DNA of 64,000 nucleotides from Nilaparvata lugens (taxonomy: Eukaryota > Arthropoda > Insecta > Hemiptera > Delphacidae), in assembly GCF_014356525.2 (NCBI RefSeq), contig NC_052507.1, positions 50,752,107 to 50,816,106 on the forward strand. The letters run 5' to 3'. A program made the translations under genes and the position numbers. Every line of letters begins with the position of its first letter. The stretch's first letter is position 1. Below are positions 32,167 to 44,700 of this stretch, one piece after another. The notes below the pieces were generated by a model that saw only the letters and a list, made by a program, of their open reading frames with translations, searched no databases and was not told the origin of the DNA.

Positions 32167-32711
32167 AGACATCAATAGAAAGGAGACATTCTCCCCGTTA
32201 ATTTGATATAAAATTATTACGCATTACGACACCCCATGATTCTGAGAGATGTGATATTCAAAAGAAAAACAAATCGTCGCGATGTTTTCAATTTTATTAT
32301 AAAAGTTAAATTTCCTTTTAATCCTTCAACCCTGAAGCTTTTTTAGTACTACTCGGATATCGGGGATGATATTCTAGATCCAATTCTGACGTTGAATTGG
32401 AAATTTGAGAGAGGTGCAATTTTTCAGGATTTGGCAACCCTGTGATTTCTTCGGATGGAGGGCCAAGTCTCAACTTATTTTACACAAACTATAATAAGGA
32501 ATTTTTATCGTATTTAATGAATTATTTTCTCAAATGAGCAACAATTTGAGATTTTTGTTTAGACAAACTGTGAAATGGAATATTGTAGTTCATCATGCTC
32601 TTCTTTTTCTTTTACTAGAAAGAGCTGTGACAAAATTCATATCCATTATCAATAACACTACATAATATAACATGATGTACATCAATGATTTTTGTGCGTT
32701 TGTGGTACTTT
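32167..32711. other. Intergenic DNA between nested repeats and the THAP gene 3' end
   Basis: AT-rich, no ORF of note. Confidence 0.4.
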
Positions 32712-32717
32712 TTTATT
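32712..32717 (-). terminator. Polyadenylation signal of the THAP gene
   Basis: AATAAA on the minus strand, about 20 bases after the THAP stop codon at 32737-32739. Confidence 0.6.
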
Positions 32718-32736
32718 TAATAGAAATAATCTATAA

Positions 32737-35700
32737 TCAATTTAATGGCAGATAACCCAACTTTGTTCTGAATGTGCGATTTTTGAAATAACGACCTTGT
32801 TGTGCATCCACAGTCGACCACGGATTTTCAGCCATCTTGAAATTCAGCCCGACCCGGTCGCGGTCGACGTTAGAAATAGAATCTTGGACTGTTGAGATTG
32901 GTGCAATAGGACATGAATCTTCATGTGTGCTGGCTGGTGATGCTGCGGCTGTTGTTGGCAGTCTGCTGTTTGATGAAGGCACTGCTCCTACCAACAAATC
33001 TGTAAATATAGTGAATTAAGCCATTGCACTAATACTGGAATTTTATAAACAGAGGTTTCAAAACAGTTCATATTATTTCTCATCATGATTATCTATAATC
33101 CGAGAGATATTATTTTTAACGTGAAGAGGGAAAACCAGTTTCTCCTTCCACAGTTTGTAGCATGGACAGAATGGAGGAGAGGAGTGAAAATGATGAACAG
33201 AATTGGATGCTGACACAATAGTAAGGAGAATGCTTTTAAAGGAAAGAGTATCGGGTCTCTCTGTCTTCGAGTGAGAGCCGTGTTAAAAGTAATATCTCTC
33301 GGACTATAGTTTTTCGAATGAAAGCTATACATTTTTGAAAATTATTAGTACAGTTGTACAGCACTTGCAAACAAATTACTTCTTTGAATAGCATTTATTT
33401 AGTAACATGATTTATTTTCAGCATGTCACAAAAGTTATCATATTCATGAAAGTAGATAGGTATCTAAAGTTTACTATGATCCAATGAATGTAGAATAGAT
33501 ACATTGCTATGATCTATAGAAACTATAGTCTAAGGTGGGGTTTAAACCATCGGGAATTGAATCCAGGGGTCATAGTGTCAGTCATTTGCATAAATCTATA
33601 ATATAATTAAAAAAGAATTGGCTTATACACGTACCGGAAAGGAAATTCATGAATGACATATCATCACATCTGAACTGTTGGACTGATAAACTTAAAATTT
33701 TCCATATAGATTCTTAATTTACCGAAGATGGTTTTAGGTGTATTTTGAATTCTTAAAGATTTCAGTAGGTCAAGTTTCCAGTTTGTCAAGTTTTTAATTA
33801 GACTCTTGCGGAGCACGGGTTACCTGCTAGTATATAATAATTTTATAGATTACTACTATTAAAAGAAATTAATTTTTGAAATTGGGATTTGGTTTTTTAG
33901 GCTGGCCGCTAACGGTTGAACGAGCATGCACATACACAGTCGACTTACATTGTTTTGTCATTACAGCTGTGATCATTATAAATTGTATTCAATGGTTTAT
34001 TTACTGTTATTGATTGTTTATTTTATGTCAGAAGCCTCTCTCTGATTTAGTGTATGTGCATGCACACCCAACCATTAGTGGCCAGCCTTATAGTTGTATT
34101 TTTTGTAAGCTTGTGTGAATAATTAAAAAAAAAGTGTGAATGATTTGATATTTTTTCAATTTTATTATTTATTATGAGATAACACACACCTTGTTCCAAC
34201 TGTTCTGTTTGTACCACAAGCGATTCTTCAGTCTGACGGTCATCTACAGTTGACGTTGACGCTTGTTTCTCGTCGTCTGCTTGCAAATGCTTCAAAGAAC
34301 CCTGTAAAGAACATTGGTCATCAAATAAACTTCCACATAGGCCTACTAACGACTCGAATTTGCAACTGTAAAAATGAGTGAAGATTGACGAAATTGTCAT
34401 ATTTTGGCTTTACGATAGAGCTGCTTGAAGTGAATTTCTAGATAAAGTATAGTAATATGACAAACACCGACAAATTTGAATTGAATTTATTGCAGAAAAA
34501 ATTGAGCGAGGTCCGCGACGCTTGGCGCTCTAAAGGATCATCCTAGTAAAAAATATACATATCGAGTGACCTGGCTGGCCCAGGCCTGATGTCATAGTTT
34601 TCAGGTCGCACCTGATTACACATGACCTTTACACTACATTTACGGCAGCCTGGACCGACAACTTGACGTGTCCAGTGACCGACTCAGCCAGGGATTCAAC
34701 TCGGGACCAATGCATTTCAAATCCAACGTCTAATCCTGGTAAAAAGAAGGTTTATTTCTTAAAATCCTCTGAAACTATAAAATTTACCTTGAAGAGTCTA
34801 CATAATTATTCTTGAATACTTAAACATAAAATAATTTCTAAAATATACTTACTTTCTTGAAATTTCTCTCTCGTAATCTTTGAAACCTTGCCAACCTCAA
34901 CAGACTGGCTATTGTAACTTTATTGCCATTTCTTGGAAAAACCGTAGGCACATAATCTGGATGTACAGTGGCTTCATTTTTCCTTTTGGTAATGAAATGG
35001 TCACTGCAAACTCTTGAATGCATAGTAGGCCGCCAAGGAGTTCCATCAGCCCTGCAACAAAGTCACTTGTGCAAGTCACTTCACCGGCCAGGTTAGCTGT
35101 AGGCGTTGCAACCTTCAGTCTGCTAGCGCTACCTGGTCGTGGTCTCGCATCCCGTCGGTAGTCATAAGTTATAGTTCTGGGGTAACCAAACATCTTTTTA
35201 AAAAGAAAACTTTATTTTCAAACACATAATTATAAAATATACATCGAAAAAGAGTTAAGTGCTCTCGGTGAAGTTTGGCAGTAAACTGACTAAAAGTACT
35301 ATGATCGAGCATTACAATGGAATACAGCGTCAGCAATAATATTAGGTGTTACCAGATGTAACTCCTCCCCCCTAAGAGTGAAGCTGCCCTCAGCTTCAAA
35401 GAAATAAAAAACATATATTATATTTAAGTATTATAAACTAAGTACATTGTAGTCTGGGGCATTTTGTTCTGGTTCACGCTGTACAGTATCATTTTCAACT
35501 TCAGATTCACAACACATTAGGTTACAAAGTTTGTGCCAGATAAACAGCCGTTTGAGAAATATTATAACAATCAATAAAATTACAGTAAAAATAAGCAATA
35601 GAATAATACATAGGTTTCGATTATCGGTCAGAGGTAACTCATCTAGAACATCAAGTTTTTGAAAATTTATATTAGCAGTATGTACTTGATCAAAGTTGAA

Positions 35701-38700
35701 GTTGGATAGTCGTTTTTTTACTACAAATTCAGTTGGAAGTACAATTTCGTTTTCCCAAAATATATTTGGTTTGTAGTAACCAATCAGTGTTTCTGAGCTA
35801 TTAATTTTCAACAATTGCGTTTTCTTATTAAGAAAAAGAGTAATATTCTTGTTCACATCAGTATTCAGAACCATACATGTACTAAAATTAAATAATATAA
35901 AACTATCAACTATTTCTACATATGTTATGAAAGAATCTCCGTCTTTCAAAACTACATCCGTCTAGATTCCTATCATTTAATAATTGCTCAATACATATAT
36001 CATTAAGTTTGCTTACTGTACTACAATAATAATCATCATAAATGAGTTCACAATTTCCAGAAAATAATTTGTCGTTTCGAAGAACAAAAGAAGGATGCGC
36101 AATAGTTGTTAAAATTTCGTTACCAACAATGACAGGATAAGACAATAGAAAAAACGTTTCATAAACAGTTGATAATAGCGGTACTTCCACAAAATATGAA
36201 ATATGGTCTTTAAATAATCCAAAATGTACTTTGCTTAGTTTCCATAACACACTAATTTTATTTGAAATAAAGCTGACATTTGAGTTTTTTTGTAGGAGAA
36301 AAAGATCATCATGAGAAATAATAGAAGAATGGAGTATTTTCAATTTACAAAATTCGAGACTAGTTACAATGTCAGATATTTTATTATTCAGAAGCAGGAG
36401 CGAGTCGAATAACAAAGAGAATTGCTGATTCATTTCCATTCGGTTGGATTCATTGAACAAAGAATTAAAGTGATTGCTGATTTTTAGATTATTCGCTCTG
36501 ATTACTTTCATCTCATTATTGAATTCGTTAATTAATTTCTGATTTACAGCAAATTGCTTGTCTACATTGTTACTAAGATGATATTCATTAGATTGGACTG
36601 TCTGCAAAATTTTGTCATATCTTTCCTTATCATCAGCATCCATGTTCCCAGTGATCCACGAAATCGCGGATCCTAAACCATTAAAAAGACCTCTTTTCTG
36701 CCTATAATCAACTGATTGAATCTCATTTAATTTATTCTTAGTGTATTTCAAATTCAATTTCATCATACTTAAGCGACTCTTATCAATATTATTCCTTTTA
36801 GCGAGAAAATCAACAAATGTTTCAATATTACTTAATTCTAAACGTAAATCTAGTATTGATATTATGAACATAGGTAAAAGTTTCATTAATTATATGAGAA
36901 TTCTGTATCTTGATTGGAGCAATACCAGATGTTCTGCTCAAATCTACCATCTTATAAGACGTTGCTGGGGCCAGCAACAGGAGAATTAGGGGCAGTACCA
37001 TCAAGTCCTGTAACAAATAAATCCTTTTTCTTACCCTTCACCGGTTTTTTAGGCCGTTTCATTCTGTTAGGGTGCAATTTAAAAGGGCGTTTTTGGATAG
37101 CTTTAGGATTCCTTGCTAATTGCTGTGTTGTATCGTAATTTACTTTGATGAATTTCGGTTTTGTTTTCTTATTAAATGTCGATTTTATGTGTGGCTCGTT
37201 TTCAATTTCAACATTCTTCTCACGATTAACATTCAATTTCTCAGTACGTTTTTGTTTTTCTTCTTCAATTTTATTCTTAATCATTTTATGCACTAGGTTG
37301 ACTTGTTCAAGATACTGTTGGGACAGTTGTTCAGTTACTAATCTTTCTGTTATTCCGTTTACAAAAGGGTTATTCGATATTCCCTATGTTATTTCCATAG
37401 GAGACATTTTCAAGGTAGAGTTTAGAGTATTATTGAAGGCAATTACCGCTAATTTCATATTAGTTTCAGTAGTGTTGGTTTTATTTTCAAGTTGAATGGC
37501 ATTCAGAATTTCAATAAGTGTAGAATGAGTCCTTTCTACCAAACCTTGCGAGTCTGGGTGTCCGGGAGTAACGTAATATGGTTCAATGCCATAAAGTCTC
37601 AGGAAATCACGTAGGCTTGCATTGTCAAATTCACGTCCGTTGTCCATTTGTACAATTTTGGGTATGGGGAAAGCAGAGAAATAGTCGTCTAAGCATTCTT
37701 GGATATCGACTTGGTTCAAACTTTTTATTGGATGGACCGTTAGCCGTTTGGAAAAACAGTCAGTCATCGTTAAAAACTTTATTTTGTCATATTGGAAGCA
37801 ATCAATCTGTATTTTTTCGAACGGTGTTTCAGGAGTGGGTGTGATTTTATAGTCAACTCGAACGGGTCTCCTGTCATATTTAACCTTTAAGCAAACAGCG
37901 CATTTATTAATGTAACCAGTCACGTCCTGTAGCATTGATGGCCAGTAATATTTACGTCGTATTTGATTATAAGATTCATTGATACCGCGGTGGAATGTTT
38001 TACCCTCATGATAATTAGAGATTACCTGTTTTTGTTCATCAATTTGTGTCACATCTAAGTTCATTCTTTTATACCGTTTAAGTTTGATCGAATCAAAAGT
38101 CTCTAGCAGTACGTTCTTGAAATTGTTAAAAATCGGTTCATACTCATCGTATAGGGCTCCGGCACGCGAGCAGAAAACTCCATACTTTGTATTCGGTTTC
38201 AAATACTCTATACATTTGTCCTTCATGTCATCGTAATCATTAGCATTCCTAAAAAAAAATAATCAATCTATTTTTATCAAAAATCTTAATCAAGCGAGGG
38301 GTTTGGTCACCTCGTTCAAGTACTAATTGGTTATGTTCTACATTCAGAATCTTATCGTCATCAGCAATAGTTACTTGCTCGTTTGAACTCTTTCGAGAGT
38401 GTATTGTGGCTAAACTGTTATTATCATCTTCACGTTCATTACCATTTTCATTATTATTTACAACATTTTCATAATCAATATCACGCACAATGTTTTCATT
38501 AGCATCATTATTTACAACGTCGTCATTTCTATTATCAATACCTATAATATCATCATTATCAGTTCCTACGGCCGGGTTATCTATTTGTTGGAGAATTTCA
38601 TCGAGGGAACTAACGTCTATGGAGGGAGCTTCAGTACGAGTATTGAATCGCAGCAATTCGTCCACGTTAATATAATCGAATTCATGATCAGGGTTGTGAG

Positions 38701-41700
38701 CACTATTATCAAAACCGTGAAAGCCATCTTCTAGACCAGTTTCGTGGGGGTCAGTAGCAATATTCGCAAACCCGTGAAAGCCATCTTCAAAGCCTAAAAA
38801 ATCATCTTCATCATTTTCCATCATGTTAACATTATTAGGACGAGACAGAGCGTCCGCTACGTAATTGGTCTTCCCATTTATGTAAATAATATCAAAATCA
38901 AATTCCTCTAATAATAGTTTCCATCTAATGAGTTTCGAGTTCGGTTCTTTGATGCTATGAAGCCACTGGAGAGGCTTGTGATCAGTTTGAATGAGAAACT
39001 TACGTCCGTATAAATAAGGTCTGAAATATTTACAGCACCAGACAATAGCCAATAACTCTTTTTCTATGGTGGAGAGGTTGATCTCATGTTTATTCAAAGT
39101 TCGCGAAGCATACGCTACTGGTAGATCTTTTCCTTCAAAAACTTGGGATAATACCCCTCCTATAGCATAATTGCTCGCGTCAGTCGTGGCAATGAACTGT
39201 TTAGAGAAATCAGGGAGTTGTAATATTGGACTGTTCTGTAACATTGTTTTCAATTTCTCAAATGCATTTACATATTCTGTATTATTAATATTGATCTTTA
39301 CATCCTTTTTCAATGCCTGAGTCAGAGGTTTTGCGATTTTTGCATAGTTCTGTATCATTTTCCTATAGTAGCCTGTTAACCCTAAGAATTGTTTGATTTG
39401 TTTTTCGGTTTTAGGTATTTTAAAATCCTTTATGGCCTGCAATTTGGCTGGGTTGGGTTGAATACCGCGTTCTGAAACAATGTGGCCAAGGTATAACAAT
39501 TCTCTTTCGAAAAATTCGGTTTTGTCAAGCTGTATTTTGAGATTGTGATTTTGTAGTTTCTTGAAAACAGATTTTAAATGTTTCAAATGCTCTTCCAAAA
39601 TGTCAGAGAATACTATTATATCATCCATATATACTAATACATTCGGCATTTTAGCAAACAATATATTCATATTTCTTTGAAAGAATGGGGGTGCATTTTT
39701 CAGCCCGAAAGGGAGCCTAAGAAACTCGTAGTGACCATCTTCCGTTGAAAAAGCAGTTTTAGGAACAGATTCTGGGTCCATTTCGATTTGATGGAAACCT
39801 GAGTACAAATCTATTGTGGAGAAATAAGTGGCTCTCCCAATTTTACCGAAAAGATCTTCAATGTTTGGTAAAGGATATTTATCAGCTATCGTCTTGTCAT
39901 TAAGTTTACTGTAGTCTATCACCATTCTTATTTTCTTTTTCCCTGAAGCATCTAGTTTTTTTGGAACAACCCATATTGGGGAATTGTATGGAGAGTTGGA
40001 GGGTTGAATGATTTTATTTTGCAGCAGTTTATCAATTTCGATTTGTACGTCTTTCTTGAATATTTGGGGGTACCTATAGTTTCGTGTGTACACAGGATTG
40101 TCATCTACAGTATTGATCTTATGTTTTAATAAGTTTGTTGAACCAAGAGGAATATTATCAAGCTTTATTATTGCAGGGAATTTGATAATTAAATCGTATA
40201 TCTCTCTTTTTTCTTCGTCATTCATGTGGTCAGTTCGTAAAGTTTCATGGATCAATTTCTTTATCAATGCAAAATTTTCAGGACGTGTGGTCATTGAGTC
40301 ATTATGCGAGTCAAGAATCGTTTCTACTTCCTCAATTTCCATGGGTTCAGGACTGATGGTCATGAGTTCATGAGAGAAAGCTATACAAGTACATTCACCA
40401 TTAACAATATCAACTATACCTTCTTCAATACAATAGTTAGAATTATTTATAGGTTTAAGTAATCCCTGTCCTACAGTGGGAATAGACCTAACTGGGATAG
40501 TTATTACATTAAATCCAGGTTTCAATTCAATTTGTTTTCTACTAGAATTAATTACAGATAATAACGGTTTTGATACGTTGCCATAATCTAACGTATTAGT
40601 CTCATAATTTACATGGGCCTTGAGTTGTTGCATTGTTTCATTACCTAAAAGAATATCGTACCTGTCGGAAAAATCATATATATACATCTTAATTCTAGAA
40701 AGATTCGGAAATAATGTGGATGGACCAAAAAATATATACTCATGTCCACCACTTGTACCAGCCGGGGTTTTTACAACAAATTTTTCCTTATATCTAGTTA
40801 CAGTTGGCGGTACAATTGCAGGATGTACATAATTCATCATCGATCCAGTGTCAACAAGCCATTTTCTGTTTACATCATCGACAAAATAGGGTAGCGATTT
40901 ATCAATAATATTCAATTCAAGCTCTTTGGGGGGTTTCCGCCGGATTGGGGCCACACCCTAAAAAATGATCTGTCATTTCATTCACAGCTGATGTTTGATT
41001 GTTGAGTTGCGATTGCAACAATTGAATACGAGTCGATGCATTTACTTGATTGATATCATCATTTGATTCATCGAGATAGTGAAGATCTTGGAAAGGATTG
41101 TTTCTTGCCGAATTGTTAGCATTTCTATTAGTAGAAGGAGTACGCATGGAGACAGTATTCTGCGAGTCCCAGTTGTGAGACTGTTGAATGTTTCGTGCTC
41201 CGTTTGAAAAGTTACGAGAATTGTTATTGAAAGATTTCGGTTGGAAATTTTGAAATTGCGACTGCTGAAAAGTAGAGGTAGAGGGAACTACACTTTGTTG
41301 GAAATTAGAATGTTGAGGCTGTTGAAAATGGATTTGATGAGGTTGTTGGAACCGATTCTGAGTAGTGAAGGGTTGCTAGAACCGATTGAAGTGTTTCAAT
41401 TGAAGTGATTCTGATTGAAGTGTTGCTGGTGGAAATTCCGAGGAGAGAATTGATTGAACACTGGTTGCGGTTGAAAGAAATTCCGCGGTTGGAACTGAGA
41501 ATTGATTTGCTTTTCACTCACTGCACTTTTGTCACTTACGGGCTCTGCACATTTTAATTGTTTCAAAACAATGCTACAATCACTGCGCAGGGTATTGCGG
41601 GCGTCGTCCAAGTTCTTGAGTTTGTATACCTGAAGATGAGCTCCGAGTGTTGGATGAACACCGTGAATGAGCGTGCGGACAAGAGTTGTATCGAGTTGTT

Positions 41701-44700
41701 CGAGAAGATTTTTCAGGAGATCCCCGGTTACACCATCAAGCTTATAGCGGGTCACCACTCTGGTGCGTTTTTCACTGAGTCTTTGTAGGAAGTCGAGGGG
41801 GTGTTCGTATTGGAATGATTTCATTACAGCAATTTCGGCTATTAGGTCAGGGACAGTGCGTTTATCAGAGAAGCTTTTCGTTAAAAGTTCAATAAGTTCA
41901 GCTAAGTTGGAACACTCGCAATTTTGTACAACATCATCTGCAGCACCTTCCAAACTGTGGAGGGCGGCAGTAAATAACAGCCAATGATTTTCTTCGCGTT
42001 GTGATTGTTCAATTTTATCGTTACAATACAGATTGAAAATGTCTTGGAAAGATTTGATAAATTTTGGAATTTTATTGGAAATTCCATCGAATTTTGGAAT
42101 ATAGTCCAGCAAATATTTCGGGATAGATTTGGTTGACATGATCACAGGGTCTAATTTTGACGGTCGAATGAGAGTAGAAGATGAAGTGAAGAAAATGTTC
42201 GCATCTGTACTTACAGTTGATGGTAGTTTTACTTCCGTCTCAAATTTGTGGAAGGAGTCTTCGTTGTCTGCCAGGTTGAACTTCGAAGGTTGCAGGTGTG
42301 GTATGCAGAGAACTTGTCTTGAAAAGTTCACCTCACTCACTGGTTTTCCGGATTTTTCACGAAGTTGAAATTAAAGATCGCGAATCGAAAAAAACTTGTT
42401 GTTAAATGAACAACCTCGAAAAAACGTAAGGAAGGTAGTTCGGGTGCCAGTTATAGTTCTGGGGTAACCAAACATCTTTTTAAAAAGAAAACTTTATTTT
42501 CAAACACATAATTATAAAATATACATCGAAAAAGAGAGAAGTGCTCTCGGTGAAGTTTGGCAGTAGACTGACTAAAAGTACTATGTTCGAGCATTACAAT
42601 GGAATACAGCGTCAGCAATAATATTAGGTGTTACCAGATGTAACTATAGACGTTTGATCATCTCATCAAATCTCTCAAGCACTTTCCAACACCCACACAA
42701 AAGCTAAAGCTCACATGAGCATCATCCGCAATAAAAAGGAAATTCATTGAAAATAATATGTACATTGATATTATTATTATTATTATAATTATTATTATAT
42801 TGATAATACCATATAAATAATAACTAATTTAATTATTGATAATCATCAAGTGAACAACATATTCAAAAGTTCATCAATTACCTTATCAAATGTTATTTGA
42901 GTGAAGAGTTAAATTAATAAAATTTTACATCCTATTATATTAAGCGAGCAATTTCTGTATATCTCTTTATATTTTTATATCTGGTTATTTATGTTCAACG
43001 GATCTCGAAAACGGCTTCAACGATTTTCACGAAATTTGGAACACAGTAGGTTTATGATATAAAAATTCGATTGCAAGAGGTCTCATCCCTGGTAAAACTC
43101 TCTGAAGGACATGAAAAGGATAACAATTATTCATCCTTGGAAAAACAGATTTTAATTTCATCGTCTGTCGATAACAGAAGATGTGAGTGCCTGTGTGGGA
43201 GAGAGACAGAATTATTTCCAGCTGTGTAATCAATCAACGAGAAATTTTATCTAGCTAGACAATTTAATCAACTTGATCAACATAATCTGATTTGTTGACA
43301 TGACATGATAATCCTCCTAAACTAAAGCAAATCATAATTTTCAAAGTTGATCATTATTTGAAAATTTTAAGTGATTAGTGAATGTTATTTTGTTATTCAA
43401 TTTGTTTTGTAAATAATCTAAATTAGAACTTTATGTTTACAAATGTTTGAACTGAAAAGTGAACCTGAATTCAAGTGTATGGAACATAACCTACTTTCTG
43501 GACTATTTATAGTGTATAAATCAAAATTCGGGGAAGAAACAGTTTTGGGCTGTTCCTGTTAGTCCTTCCCCAATCATTTTAAAGAATTGTGTTCGGTTTA
43601 TGAAAAGTCAATAAATAACGAGCGAAGCACGGTGCCCCGATATTTATTTTTTAAAAGAGGATGGTTCCCCCTCCGGTTTAGGCTTGTACATAGTTCTTTT
43701 AATGTGCAGAAGGATTATGCTGATATATTATAGGATATTATGTAAAGTTATGATGAATAAGAGAGTCGACCATGAGCAAAGTAAGAGGCGTGGTGCAGCC
43801 TGGGTCAGGCAGTTGGGATGGCCAGACTGCAGTTCAACTCGTTGCTTATTGACCGGTCTCCCAATAAGCAACGAGTTGAACTTCAGTCTGGTCATCCCAA
43901 CTGCCTGACCCAGGCTGCTCCACGCCTCTTACTTTGCTCATGGTCGACTCTCTTATTCATCATAACTTTACATAATACCCTATAATATATCAGCATAATC
44001 CTATAATAATCAGCTTAATCAGCAAAAGTGCAAGGCTGCTTGTATCATCAGAGCAAGTAAGGCTAGCTACACTCACATCGATTTTTGTTCGTACGGTATT
44101 TTGCCGTCCTTATAAATTCTATTAGATTAAACAGTTTATTTCAAACAGACGATGTTTGTCAAGTTCCGTTTAATCTGATAGAATTCATAAGGACGGCAAA
44201 ATATCGTACGAGCAAAAAACCGATGTGTGTGCGGGGCTTAAGGGATCTTCGGTGCCATCTACTATTCCTGTTTCTGTGGATAATCTACACTGACTATGAC
44301 TCTCATTTTCTGACCTGGCACCTTTTGAGGATGTTTTGCGGATTGCGACTGGCTTGAGCGAATCTAAGAGTAAAGAAATTTGCTATATGTCTAGCATATT
44401 TTTATTAAGGATATTATATTGTCTATTATCGATCCTTTAACTGTGTGTATTGACCAGTGTCTTAAAAGGCTGTATTTTCGGATGAGCTGAATGTTTCAAA
44501 GACAGTACCAATCTTCAAGAAGGGAGACATGACCATTCCAATTAATGAAACCATTTCTATTTTGCCTATAGTGTCAAAAGTTTTTGAGATTGTGATTGCT
44601 GAGCAGCTACTTGACTATTGTGAGTGGTGCAGCTGTTTGCGACCACCCAGTTTTATTTTAGAAAAGGGTGTAGATCATCTGCTGATGATGTTGATTTCCT

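Larger units (their letters stand above)
35167..42645 (-). mobile_element. Errantivirus-type Ty3/gypsy element, copy 2, full length 7479 bp
   Basis: Order on the minus strand: LTR, primer-binding site, gag, protease-RT-RNase H, integrase, env, polypurine tract (GGGGGGAGG next to 35363), LTR. It lies in intron 1 of the THAP gene in the same direction as that gene. Gag, integrase and env are broken by stops or frameshifts; the pol ORF is long and open. The two LTRs differ at about 4 of 197 positions. Flanking 4-mers are CATA and ATAG, so no clean target duplication. Confidence 0.95.

Noticed and set aside
34909..35193. 94-codon ORF over THAP exon 2
   Set aside because: Shadow frame; the phased THAP exon 34853-35051 explains the sequence and the ORF runs into the LTR.
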